Shown here one piece after another: positions 1-7,856 of a stretch of 43,172 bases of DNA. The position numbers and the translations under genes were made by a program. Numbering within the stretch: position 1 is the stretch's first letter; every line of letters starts with the position of its first letter. The stretch comes from Planctomycetota bacterium (GTDB lineage Bacteria > Planctomycetota > Planctomycetia > Pirellulales > PLA5), in assembly GCA_003576845.1 (NCBI GenBank), contig QEVJ01000038.1, positions 1 through 43,172 of the forward strand, read 5' to 3'. The notes beneath the pieces were generated by a model, which did no database searches, had not been told where the DNA came from, and saw only the letters and a program-made list of their open reading frames with translations.

Positions 1-124
1 GAATGTCAACGAAGTAGGTCTTCACTACATCGCATTCCGCCGTCACACCACCCATCAACATTCGACTTACGTCCAATCTCAGCCCCAAAAAACCCAAAAT
101 CGATGCCCAACTCTCTAACTTGGG
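1..124. other. Window edge, no gene seen
   Basis: This is the 3' flank of fabF. I see no convincing open frame, hairpin terminator or repeat here. The sequence is AT-richer than the genes. Confidence 0.5.
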
Positions 125-1366
125 TTAATCGCGGAGCTTGCCGAGAATGACCGAGGCGTTGTGGCCGCCGAAGCCGAAGCTGTTGGATTGGGCGAACGTC
201 ACGCGGCGTTCGCGGAGCTTGTTCGGCGTGTAGTCGAGATCGCACTCGGGGTCGGGCGTGTCGAGGTTGATCGTCGGCGGAATGAGGCCGTCGCGGATGG
301 CGAGGGCACAGATGACGAACTCGACGCCGCCGGACGCGCCGAGCATATGGCCGAGCTGGCTCTTGGTGCTCGACACGCTGAGCTTCTTGGCGTGGTCGCC
401 GAAGACGTGCTTGACGGCGAGCGTTTCGGCCTTGTCGCCCAAGGGCGTGCTCGTGCCGTGGGCATTGATGTAGTCGATGTCGGTCGGGTTCAGGCCGGCG
501 GCGGCGAGGGCGCTTTGCATCGCGCGGGCCGCGCCGGCGCCGCGCTCGTCGGGCTGGGTGATGTGGCCGCCGTCGCCGGTCGCGCCGTAGCCCACGAGTT
601 CCGCGTAAATCTTCGCGCCGCGGGCCTTGGCGTGTTCGAGTTCTTCGAGGAGGAAGACGCCGGCGCCTTCGCTGATGACGAAGCCGCTACGGTCTTTGTC
701 GAAGGGGCGGCTGGCTTTGGTCGGCTCGTCGTTGCGTTCGGACAAGGCGTGCATGTTCGAGAAGGCGGCGACGCCCATCGGCGTGATGGCCGCTTCGGCG
801 CCGCCGGAGATCATGACGTCGGCTTCGCCGTATTGGATCGCCTTGAGGGCGTCGCCGATGGCATTGGTGGCGCTGGCGCAGGCGGTGGCGACGGCGGTGT
901 TCGGACCGCGGAGGCCCCATTGAATCGAGACGTGGCCGCTGGCCGCGTTCGCCATGAGCTTTGGAATGGTGAACACCGAGACCTTGTCCGGGCCTTTTTC
1001 GAGGAGCCGGCGGTGCTGGTCCTCGATTTCGTGGAGGCCGCCGATGCCCGAGCCGAGTATCACACCGCAGCGGAAGGAGTCCTCGCGCGAGAAGTCGATG
1101 CCGCTATCGCGGACGGCGTCGATGGCGGCGACGAGAGCGAACTGCGCAAAGCGATCCATGCGTTTCGCCTCTTTCGAGCCGAAGTACGCGCTCGCATCCC
1201 ATTCGGTGATTTCGCCGCCGAATCTGACGCTGAATCTGGCCGTGTCGAACAGCTTGATGTCGCGGATGCCGCTTTCGCCGGCGAGGAGCCGCTTCCACAG
1301 GTCTTCGACCTGGCAACTGATCGACGTAACCGCGCCGAGTCCGGTGACGACAACGCGCCGTTTCAT
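125..1366 (-). CDS. fabF: Beta-ketoacyl-ACP synthase II
   Basis: This is a condensing enzyme of type II fatty acid synthesis: it extends acyl-ACP with malonyl-ACP by a decarboxylating Claisen reaction in the cytoplasm. The 413-residue length is typical of FabF. The active-site Cys163 lies in TACASATNAIGD, His303 in NAHGTSTPLGD, Lys335 and His340 in KSQLGHMLGASGG, and the glycine-rich NSFGFGGHNAS is near the C-terminus. The start is ATG. It follows acpP by 13 bases on the same strand, so the two are almost certainly cotranscribed, an arrangement widespread in bacteria. KAS I/FabB is less likely, given the acpP linkage and length. Nothing is missing or truncated. Confidence 0.97.
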   Translation of the reverse strand: MKRRVVVTGLGAVTSISCQVEDLWKRLLAGESGIRDIKLFDTARFSVRFGGEITEWDASAYFGSKEAKRMDRFAQFALVAAIDAVRDSGIDFSREDSFRCGVILGSGIGGLHEIEDQHRRLLEKGPDKVSVFTIPKLMANAASGHVSIQWGLRGPNTAVATACASATNAIGDALKAIQYGEADVMISGGAEAAITPMGVAAFSNMHALSERNDEPTKASRPFDKDRSGFVISEGAGVFLLEELEHAKARGAKIYAELVGYGATGDGGHITQPDERGAGAARAMQSALAAAGLNPTDIDYINAHGTSTPLGDKAETLAVKHVFGDHAKKLSVSSTKSQLGHMLGASGGVEFVICALAIRDGLIPPTINLDTPDPECDLDYTPNKLRERRVTFAQSNSFGFGGHNASVILGKLRD

Positions 1367-1379
1367 GGACTCGCTCGTG

Positions 1380-1625
1380 TTACGCGACGGATTGTTGCGC
1401 CTTTTCGATGTACTCGACGGCCTGGCCGATCGTCTGGATCTTCTCCGCGGCGTCGTCGGGAATGGTGATGTCGAACTCTTCTTCGAGTTCCATCACCAAC
1501 TCGACCACGTCGAGGGAGTCCGCGCTCAGGTCGTTGACGAAGTGGGTGTCCTTCGTGATTTTCTCTTTCTCGGCGCCGAGCTGTTCGGCGACGATTTCCA
1601 CGACGCGATCGTAAACCGATGCCAC
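1380..1625 (-). CDS. acpP: Acyl carrier protein
   Basis: This small acidic protein of 81 residues carries growing acyl chains as thioesters on 4'-phosphopantetheine. The attachment serine is Ser37 in the DSLDVVELVMELE helix, the hallmark of bacterial AcpP. The start codon is GTG; a GGAGG nine bases upstream supports it, and the encoded ASVYDRVVEIV matches the usual AcpP N-terminus. It is the first gene of the acpP-fabF pair. The 563-base region upstream is divergent to the DUF1559 gene and should hold its promoter. Confidence 0.96.
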   Translation of the reverse strand: MASVYDRVVEIVAEQLGAEKEKITKDTHFVNDLSADSLDVVELVMELEEEFDITIPDDAAEKIQTIGQAVEYIEKAQQSVA

Positions 1626-2188
1626 TTTGTAAATCCTCCGCAGTTATCGCTCGATTACCTGCGTAACGATGTTGTCAGGCAACGAACATGGGGACGTGAG
1701 CGAAAATCTCCGACAGCCAATGCTCCGAATTGGGCGACGCGCACGAAAAACTCGCCATGCCGCGGCGCGAGAGCTTCGTGCCGACCGGTCTCTGCGGCCT
1801 CTCCCAGGCCGGCGGCGGCGTGGCAAAGCGACACGGTAGCCGGGCACAAAATGGAGAGGTTCCGCAAGACAGGTCAATGGTATACCCGGTTTGATGCATT
1901 GTGTCCAGAGCTATTTGCGAGCGCTATCTTGGTTCACAGCCACGACTTGGGGCGTTTGGGGGCGGCGGTTTGGCGGTTTGCGTGCCGGGGACGGGCAAAG
2001 CTCGATCACAGCCGCACACCCGGTTGCCGGCCGAGCCCGACCCAAGTTTCTACGGCGGGCCGCGGCGGCGGGTTCGGCCAGCCGATTGCGCGCCAGGCGA
2101 AAGCGGTTTCGGTTGACTCCCGCCGAGCGGTGGCCCTACGCTCAGGGTATTCATTGCTCCTCATTCTTTTTGTAACGGGAGGTGTTCG
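1626..2188. other. Divergent intergenic region, no gene
   Basis: About 560 bases separate acpP (leftward) and the DUF1559 gene (rightward). Open frames exist on both strands but show no recognisable protein. The region must hold both promoters. I see no convincing -35/-10 pair, hairpin or repeat array. The ends carry good ribosome binding sites: GGAGG for acpP and GGGAGGT for the DUF1559 gene. Confidence 0.5.
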
Positions 2189-3250
2189 ATGGTACGCAGA
2201 TGCTGGCGGGGTGACCCGCGCGAGCGAGTGGGGTTGACGCGGCTGGAATGGGTCGTGGTGGCCGTGGTAATACTGGCGGCGTGTATCTTGTGGCTTCCAT
2301 ATTTTCTCTCCAGCGTCGATGGTCCCGCGCGGTTCAATGGGTGCGCGAACAACCTATCGTCGTTTGGCAAGGCAATCGCCGTCTATCAGACGACGAGCGG
2401 GGCTTGGCCGGTGGTGTCGACGGAGCCCGTTGACACCATCCCGGGGAATCCTGAGAAAGTCGCCGGGTATAGCTGGATCGTGGGGTTGTTGCCGAACTTG
2501 GACGAGAACAACTTATACATGCGAATCGAGACGAAGAGCGACCGGTTCAAGCGGGTGGCGTTCGATCCGGCGCTCGTCGACGACGAAGGCAAGCACTTCT
2601 CCCAAACGACGCTCAAGGTGCTGCAATGCCCGGTGTCGGGAACGACGGGATCGCAAGCGCCGGAGTATCGCGCGATGGCGCAGAAACTGGCCGATAAGAA
2701 CGCGCGGGAGCTGCCGGTGGCCGTGACCAACTTCGTGGCAATATCCGCGACGCAGTTGTCGCTGGTGATGGACGACACGACAAGCGGACCCGACGGCGTG
2801 ATCTACTTCTCGAAGAGGGGAATCACGAAGATCAACGACGGCGAGACGAACACGATCGTGCTCACGGAGACGTGCGAGCCGAACTACGCCGCCTGGTTCG
2901 ACGGCACAACGGCGTGGGTCGTAGCACACGATCCGAATTCAACGCCGCCGGTGCAACGGAACGGCCGTTGGGAATGCGACGAAGCAACAGGGTGTCGGAC
3001 TTCGCTGACTTCGTCGACGGAAGCGCTTGCCAACGACGACGAGACGACGTTTTACCGGCGAAATTGGGCGGGCAAAGAACCGTGGCGCTATGGCCCGAGC
3101 AGTCAGCACAACGGCGGTCTCGTCAATCACCTGTTTGGCGACAAGCGGGTCGTGACGATTCGCGCGACGGGACCGACGCGGATCGACGCGAGCGTCTACC
3201 TGGCCCTCGTCACGCGCGACGGCGGCGAAAAAGACCGAGTACCGGAGTAG
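2189..3250 (+). CDS. DUF1559-type pseudopilin-like protein
   Basis: This 353-residue protein has an N-terminal segment resembling a type IV prepilin cleavage/methylation site. A basic leader is followed by GLTRLEWVVVAVVI, in which the Glu has the +5 position of the usual GFTLVE, and then a single hydrophobic helix to about residue 46. The globular part fits the planctomycete DUF1559 family: GCANNLSSFGKAIAVY resembles the family's usual NNLKQIGLALHNYH, and HNGGLVNHLFGDKRV is a variant of the C-terminal H-GG-LF-DG motif. Planctomycetes often carry dozens of paralogues; substrate and role are unknown. GGGAGGT six bases before the ATG fixes the start. The next gene converges on its 3' end. The family call rests on motif recall, so it is good but not certain. 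Confidence 0.8.
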   Translation: MVRRCWRGDPRERVGLTRLEWVVVAVVILAACILWLPYFLSSVDGPARFNGCANNLSSFGKAIAVYQTTSGAWPVVSTEPVDTIPGNPEKVAGYSWIVGLLPNLDENNLYMRIETKSDRFKRVAFDPALVDDEGKHFSQTTLKVLQCPVSGTTGSQAPEYRAMAQKLADKNARELPVAVTNFVAISATQLSLVMDDTTSGPDGVIYFSKRGITKINDGETNTIVLTETCEPNYAAWFDGTTAWVVAHDPNSTPPVQRNGRWECDEATGCRTSLTSSTEALANDDETTFYRRNWAGKEPWRYGPSSQHNGGLVNHLFGDKRVVTIRATGPTRIDASVYLALVTRDGGEKDRVPE

Positions 3251-3293
3251 CCGACCGGCATGCGATCACCAGCCCTCAGCCTCCAGCCAAGGT

Positions 3294-4007
3294 TCATTCA
3301 TCGGCCAGGGAAAGTCGCAACATGTAGAACATCGACCGCCGCATCGTGCGAACCTTGGAACGCCAGGTGGCCGCCCAGTTCGAGACGCCGTATTGCCGCG
3401 GCGGGAACTTCACCGGAAACGCCTCGACGCGCCAGCCGTGCCGCTTGGCCTTGTACAGGACGTAGACGTCGAAGTTGAAGTCCTTCGGCGGCCGCGTGAG
3501 GTACACGAGCAGGTCGCGGTGGAACAGCTTGGGCTGGGCGTTGATCTCGTACATCCGCATCCAGAAGAACAGCGACGAGAGCGTTTGCATCGACCAGGAG
3601 ACGAACTGCTCGCTCCAGCGCCGGCCGAAACGCTGGCCCTTGATGAGCGTCCGAGTCGGATCGGGTGAACGGCGGTAGATCGACAGCGCGCGGAACACGT
3701 CGCCGGGATCGGTCTGCATGTCGGCGTGCGACCAGCAGAGGAGCTCGCCCTCGGCCGCTTGCAAACCCGTGTACAGGCCGTGGCCGTAGCCTTGATTGAT
3801 TTCGACGCGAACGCTGCGGGCGAACTTGTAGTCCTTTAGGAGGCGTTCGAGGACGCGCGGCGTGTCGTCGGTCGAACCGTTGTCGACGAGGATCAGCTCG
3901 AAGTTCTCGCCGGCGCCGACGTGGGCGTAGCGGTCGAGAATCGCCTGAAGACCGCGCGATTCGTTGTAGCAGGGGAGGATGACGGACAATTCAGGAGAGC
4001 GCGACAT
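3294..4007 (-). CDS. Family 2 glycosyltransferase (polyprenyl-P sugar type)
   Basis: This 237-residue GT-A fold enzyme is probably cytoplasmic and membrane-associated. ELSVILPCYNESRGL opens the nucleotide-binding fold, LILVDNGSTDDTP follows, and WSHADMQTDP is the DXD-like metal/donor segment (DADxQ-DP type). That pattern resembles dolichyl/undecaprenyl-phosphate sugar transferases (DPM1/ArnC/GtrB-like). There is no C-terminal transmembrane hairpin, so it is the short soluble-type form. The ATG at 4007 begins immediately before the strand-1 motif; reading further upstream gives an Arg/Pro-rich non-native stretch that overlaps araD. It is the third gene of a likely operon after the GtrA-epimerase fusion and araD, which suggests it builds a polyprenyl-linked sugar for GtrA. 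Donor and acceptor cannot be read from the sequence. Confidence 0.88.
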   Translation of the reverse strand: MSRSPELSVILPCYNESRGLQAILDRYAHVGAGENFELILVDNGSTDDTPRVLERLLKDYKFARSVRVEINQGYGHGLYTGLQAAEGELLCWSHADMQTDPGDVFRALSIYRRSPDPTRTLIKGQRFGRRWSEQFVSWSMQTLSSLFFWMRMYEINAQPKLFHRDLLVYLTRPPKDFNFDVYVLYKAKRHGWRVEAFPVKFPPRQYGVSNWAATWRSKVRTMRRSMFYMLRLSLADE

Positions 4008-4017
4008 GACGGAGCGG

Positions 4018-4046
4018 GAGGTTGGAGGTTGGAGATTCGGGAGGAG
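4018..4046. repeat. Heptanucleotide array, GAGGTTG unit
   Basis: Two exact GAGGTTG units are followed by degenerate GAGATTC and GGGAGGA units, filling the spacer between the araD stop and the glycosyltransferase start. Its inverted counterpart is at 4714-4753, on the other side of araD. Confidence 0.75.
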
Positions 4047-4048
4047 CG

Positions 4049-4708
4049 TCACGCCGCTTTCTTTTGGCCGTATCTTGTGTGATAGCGGGTGTGGTATTTT
4101 TCGGCGGCTTCGATCGGGAGCATTTGCGGTTGGCCGATTTGCAGGCTGAGGTGGACCGTCTTGGCGACGTCTTCGGTCATCACCGCGGCTTTGAATGCCG
4201 CGGCGGCGCTCGGTCCCCAGGCGAACACGCCGTGGTTCGCGAGCAGAATCGCCGGGGCGCGGGTTCTGGCGGCGAGGATCGAACGGCCGAGGCTTTCGTC
4301 GTCGCATTCGGCGAAGTCGGCGCAGGGGATTTCGGAGCCGAACTCGTCCGCGATTGCAGTAAGGCACAATGGAATCGGTAGATGGCACGCAGCGAACGCG
4401 GTCGCGTAGTTGCTGTGCGTGTGCACGATGCCGCGGACGCCTTCGAGATGACGGTAAAGAAACAGATGGTGCGGCAGATCGACGCTGGGCCGGAGCTTCG
4501 AGCCGGTGACGCGGCCAGTGGCGAAGTCGACCTCGACGAGCATTTCGGGTGTGAGCTTCTCGTAATCGACGCCGGACGGCTTGATGACCACGAGGCCGGA
4601 TTCGGGATCGAAGCCGCTGGCATTGCCGGAGTGCATCGTCACTAGACCCGCCAGAGGCAAACGGCGGTTCGCCTCGCAAACTACTTCGCGCAATTCCACA
4701 ACCGACAT
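4049..4708 (-). CDS. araD: AraD-type L-ribulose-5-phosphate 4-epimerase / class II aldolase
   Basis: This class II aldolase-fold enzyme (219 residues, the usual length) is closest to L-ribulose-5-phosphate 4-epimerase, which interconverts L-ribulose 5-P and D-xylulose 5-P. Visible motifs are SGNASGFD and KPSGVDY (phosphate/substrate loops), Asp77 in PSVDLPHH, metal ligands His96 and His98 in HTHSNYAT, Asp121 in IADEFG, the third metal ligand His159 in LLANHGVFAWG, and a C-terminal RYGQ. By comparison with E. coli AraD (from memory), Asp76, His95, His97, Asp120, His171 and the C-terminal Tyr all have counterparts. Fuculose-phosphate aldolase is the alternative, but Asp121 and the Tyr tail favour AraD. 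No araA or araB is nearby, so a role in arabinose catabolism is not supported. The gene lies between two inverted heptamer arrays. Confidence 0.88.
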   Translation of the reverse strand: MSVVELREVVCEANRRLPLAGLVTMHSGNASGFDPESGLVVIKPSGVDYEKLTPEMLVEVDFATGRVTGSKLRPSVDLPHHLFLYRHLEGVRGIVHTHSNYATAFAACHLPIPLCLTAIADEFGSEIPCADFAECDDESLGRSILAARTRAPAILLANHGVFAWGPSAAAAFKAAVMTEDVAKTVHLSLQIGQPQMLPIEAAEKYHTRYHTRYGQKKAA

Positions 4709-4713
4709 AACAC

Positions 4714-4753
4714 CGACCTCCCTAACCTCTAAGCGCTAACCTCCAACCTCCCG
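4714..4753. repeat. Heptanucleotide array, CTAACCT/CCAACCT unit
   Basis: Degenerate 7-base units (CTAACCT twice, CCAACCT, GACCTCC) fill the spacer between the araD start and the stop of the upstream gene. CTCCAACCTCC is the exact reverse complement of GGAGGTTGGAG in the array at 4018-4046. Confidence 0.75.
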
Positions 4754-4756
4754 CAA

Positions 4757-5962
4757 TCACGCCGCACGGCGTTCGTATTTTGCGCCGGTGCGCAGCAAAT
4801 GCGCTACACCGATCGGGTTCTCTGCTTTGAGCACGGCCGAAGCCGCGACGATGTATTTCGCCGGGACGCGGCTAACGTTTGTTTCTTTGACGCCGCCGTC
4901 GAACATCACGTCGAAGCCATAGCGGGCGCGAAGCCGGTCGAGCGTGCCGGCGACTTCGATCGCTCTCGGCGACATCGTCTGGCCGGAGACGCCGGGCTGG
5001 CGGATGCCGAGGACCACGACGAAATCGACATGAGGCAAGTACGGCACCAGCGCGGCGATCGGAATGCCGTCGCGCCACACGAGGCCGACGCGCTTCTCGC
5101 GCTCGCGGCAGGCGTAGATCAAGTCCCACAGATCGTCTTGCGCTTCGACGTGGAACAGATACCAGTCGACGCGGTCCCAAGTCTCGTCGGCCCAGTGGCG
5201 CGGGTAGTGCGACATGACGTGCAGCGACACCGGCACGTTCGGCCAGAGCGCGCGGACTTCGTCGAGCACGTCGAGGCGAACCGGCCAGGCCGTCGGAAGC
5301 ATCGTTTCGTCGATCAGGTCCACGTGGACGTGATCGCAATTGCGGCCCACGCGGCGGTAGATTTCGGGCACGTCCTCGGCTTCGTGTGCATAGACCGCAA
5401 TGCCGAAGTCGCGGGCCATGTCGAACGTAAAGCGGCGGTGGAGCGAGTACCCGACGATGAACAGCACGCCGGCGGTGATGAGCCGCAAAAGTCCATAGTG
5501 ATCGCCGACGACGAGCGCCGCCGAGCGGACGACGGCCATGTTGAGCGCGAAGGAAAGACCGGAGATCGCCGCGAACCACCCGAACGTGCGGACGAGATGT
5601 TCCCAGGGGACGCGGAAGTTGACGGCCGCGTTGAGCACGAAGCTCACCGACATCCCGACGAGAAAGGCCATCGTCGACGCGGCGGGCCAACTCCACGCTT
5701 TCGGCCAGACGTACCGGATGAGGGCCAATTCCACGAGGATCGACGCGAAGCCGATGAGCGTGAAACAGGCGAGATAGCGATAACGGTAGACGAGGTACGT
5801 CCAGCCGCCGTGGCGGAGGGCGTCGAGAGCCGACCGGGCAGTGGAATTCGAGGCCGGCGTTGAGCCAACCGCCCGGCGCATCGCCTCAGTCGCGCCGGCG
5901 TCGCTAGCGGCGCGCCGCGGGTCGCGGTGGGCGTCGATCTGATTCAAAACGCCGCCATCCAT
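4757..5962 (-). CDS. GtrA-like membrane domain fused to ribulose-phosphate 3-epimerase-like domain
   Basis: This 401-residue two-domain protein starts with an N-terminal tail and then a GtrA-like region (about residues 62-180) with four hydrophobic helices; typical features are the first helix FTLIGFASILVELALI, FVLNAAVNFRV after helix 2, and the final HRRFTF. About residues 186-397 form a TIM-barrel domain of the ribulose-phosphate 3-epimerase type. HVDLID supplies the His and Asp equivalent to RPE His35/Asp37, LHVMSHYP the second His, FHVEA the usual strand, and FDGGVKETN the second catalytic Asp; the phosphate-binding end reads VAASAV. The conserved catalytic set suggests an active epimerase tethered to a flippase-like domain. 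The ATG at 5962 is preferred because the longest frame would begin inside the terminator of the upstream gene; ATG 6037 and ATG 5881 are alternatives. It is the first gene of the operon with araD and the glycosyltransferase. I recall no characterised protein with this architecture. Confidence 0.83.
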   Translation of the reverse strand: MDGGVLNQIDAHRDPRRAASDAGATEAMRRAVGSTPASNSTARSALDALRHGGWTYLVYRYRYLACFTLIGFASILVELALIRYVWPKAWSWPAASTMAFLVGMSVSFVLNAAVNFRVPWEHLVRTFGWFAAISGLSFALNMAVVRSAALVVGDHYGLLRLITAGVLFIVGYSLHRRFTFDMARDFGIAVYAHEAEDVPEIYRRVGRNCDHVHVDLIDETMLPTAWPVRLDVLDEVRALWPNVPVSLHVMSHYPRHWADETWDRVDWYLFHVEAQDDLWDLIYACREREKRVGLVWRDGIPIAALVPYLPHVDFVVVLGIRQPGVSGQTMSPRAIEVAGTLDRLRARYGFDVMFDGGVKETNVSRVPAKYIVAASAVLKAENPIGVAHLLRTGAKYERRAA

Positions 5963-6144
5963 GCCGGCAACGACTCTTGTGTGAACTGCGTGGCTTGCGC
6001 GATCTTCCCGACGTGTCGGCGTGGGGCGCCGTCGCATCGAAAACTGCGAACATGATCGGCGCGACGTCGGCGATGGCTTGAACGCGGGTGGTAAGATTTG
6101 CGGATTTCGCAGGCTGCGCCGACGTGTCACACCTTCGGGTGCGC

Positions 6145-6182
6145 GCAAAAAGCAAACCGCCCCGGTTCGACCGAGGCGGTTT
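6145..6182 (-). terminator. Rho-independent terminator of the PEP-CTERM gene
   Basis: On the minus strand an AAACCGCC/GGCGGTTT stem, continued by CGG/CCG after one mismatch around a five-base loop, is followed by GCTTTTTGCG. It lies about 55 bases after the stop of the PEP-CTERM gene, in the right orientation. It also shows that the downstream operon must start to the left of it. Confidence 0.85.
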
Positions 6183-6237
6183 GCGTACCGAACCACATCG
6201 CGGCCCGCAATGCCGCTTGCGATTGTTCGAGAAGCCG

Positions 6238-7050
6238 CTAGGCGGCCAGCTTACGTCGGCGACGCCACGCAGCCGCGCCGGCGAGGACAAAGCCGATGCA
6301 GGCGGTCGCCACGGTCGCAGGTTCCGGAACGGCGGCGATGTTCTTCAGATTGAAGTCGACGGCCGGGTCAGGACCACCAACGCCGTTGTTGAAGATGAAC
6401 CGAACGCTTGTCGCGGCGGAGAGCGGCGCTTGGCTGCTGAACGCGGCGAACGGAATCTGGTAAGTGGATTCCGAGCTGGACTCGGGGATCATTCCATCGT
6501 AAGTCGCCGTGCCGCCCGCGCTCGTGACCTCGACGCGGATGGCGACGCCCGTTTTGGCCGGTGCCGGGTCTACGCTGCGGAAGACGAGGGCGAAGGCGTT
6601 ATTGCCGCCGGCCGTAAAGTTGATCGCCCCGAGGTTCAAAGCATTGGTGAGTGCGCCCGCCGCGACTTCGCCGGGATCGACGCCGTCGTATTCGAGGATC
6701 GCGGTCACCATCGCAGTTGCCGACGAGCCGAACTCGAAGACGCCCTCGATTCCAGGATCTTCTTCATCCACGTCGCCGATCACGCCGTTGGCCGAAACGC
6801 CCTTGGGCGTGGTCGTCACGTTGATCTGGGCGTCGCGCTCGCCGCCGAGGATCGTGCCGATTTGTTGGGTGTGTTCCATGATGAACGGGTTGGCCTGCGT
6901 GAACAGCGGGATCGCCCATCCTTGCTGACTTTCCGGAAGCGGGAAGTGATTCGCGTCGCGGAAGTCGTCAATCAGGATCGTGGCAGCGTGGGCCGGCGCG
7001 CCGCAAAAGGCGACGGCCAGCAGGGCGAGTGCGGTGAGCGTCTGTTTCAT
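6238..7050 (-). CDS. PEP-CTERM sorting-domain protein
   Basis: This 270-residue secreted protein has a classical signal peptide (MKQTLTALALLAVAFCGAPAHA, cleavage near residue 22). The extracellular beta-rich body has many Gly/Ala/Thr and no recognised catalytic motif. The C-terminus is a canonical PEP-CTERM tripartite tail: VPEP, a hydrophobic helix (about residues 243-261), then RRRRK. Such proteins are handled by exosortase/archaeosortase-like enzymes and commonly belong to the exopolysaccharide-associated envelope; no exosortase is in the window. The gene stands alone, with its own terminator downstream and about 800 non-coding bases upstream. The body may be a lectin-like jelly roll, but I cannot name a family. 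Confidence 0.9.
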   Translation of the reverse strand: MKQTLTALALLAVAFCGAPAHAATILIDDFRDANHFPLPESQQGWAIPLFTQANPFIMEHTQQIGTILGGERDAQINVTTTPKGVSANGVIGDVDEEDPGIEGVFEFGSSATAMVTAILEYDGVDPGEVAAGALTNALNLGAINFTAGGNNAFALVFRSVDPAPAKTGVAIRVEVTSAGGTATYDGMIPESSSESTYQIPFAAFSSQAPLSAATSVRFIFNNGVGGPDPAVDFNLKNIAAVPEPATVATACIGFVLAGAAAWRRRRKLAA

Positions 7051-7856
7051 GGGTGGTTCTCTCGCGGGTTGTTCAGGTGGTTCGGTTGTTGGGTTCGGTA
7101 CGGTTTTGGTCGAGGGACAACGCGCCGTTCTGTTCCGCTCTCGGGTCGCGGCAGGCGCGCAGCGCGAGCGCGGCGGTGGAAGTGCGATTTCGACGAACGA
7201 CCGACGCCCGGTACGCCGTGAGACGCGGGGGCGCGGCGATGCCGTCGAGTGCGCGAACCGCGGACTCAGGCCGGAGCCGGCAACGGGGATGGAAAGAAAC
7301 GCGCGCGGCGAGAACCGCTAGCTAGTACGGGGCCGAGCGCCGACGAAACGAACATCGCAAGGACTAGCGTCACAGCGACGAACATTCGTGGGTCAAGGCC
7401 GTGCTACCAGGAACGCCACCGCAGAAAGAAATTTGCGGGATGGTGGCGTCGGCTCTCGCCTGGTTGTCACTAGCAGCCTTGAAGGGGTCAGAAGTTCCGG
7501 CGGCGAAAAACGCTGAAAATGCCGGTATATTTCGACGTATCGAAGGAACTCCGCGCACAATGCGCCGAAGCCATGACATCAGACTAACCACGCCAAGGGG
7601 CCTTGTCAAGCAAGTGGGGGAGAAATTTCGCCAAGTGGCCTCCGGCAGCGACAGCGGAAGGCCGGCTGCAACCCACAGCGCCGGTAGAATAGAGCGTGGG
7701 CGTCCTGGCAGAAGTTTCAAGTTCCAAGTATCAAGGTTCAAATAACGCTTAAGGTTCAAGGCCGAAGGTTGGACTATGACCCGACTTAAGAATTGAGCCT
7801 TGAACCTGATTTGAAACTTGAAACTTCGACCTCCAAGCACCTGGTGGCGGATAGGT
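7051..7856. other. 806-base intergenic region ending in a repeat array
   Basis: This lies between the divergent PEP-CTERM gene and the hydrolase gene. A short open frame at 7401-7745 on the plus strand and a longer one on the minus strand have no recognisable protein motifs and run into repeat sequence, so I do not call them. The right part (7711-7829) is a heptamer-type array listed separately. No tRNA or riboswitch is visible. Confidence 0.55.
7711..7829. repeat. Inverted heptamer array (CAAGTTT family), copy 1 of 29-base core
   Basis: The left half has 7-base units of CAAGTTT/CAAGGTT type. The right half has the same units on the opposite strand (TTGAAAC/CTTGAAC), giving two imperfect inverted arms around about 25 unrelated bases. 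Positions 7726-7754 hold a 29-base core starting AAGTATCAAGG and ending GCTTAAGG. That core recurs at 12683-12711 and 26585-26613 on the opposite strand. Confidence 0.8.

Noticed and set aside
161-1468. Long plus-strand open frame opposite fabF
   Set aside because: fabF and acpP motifs are unmistakable on the minus strand; the opposite frame is a composition artefact.
5963-6196. N-terminal extension of the GtrA-epimerase protein
   Set aside because: It would start inside the terminator of the PEP-CTERM gene and is Arg-rich with no homology-like pattern; ATG 5962 is preferred.
7401-7745. Short plus-strand frame before the hydrolase gene
   Set aside because: No recognisable motif, and its end is repeat sequence.
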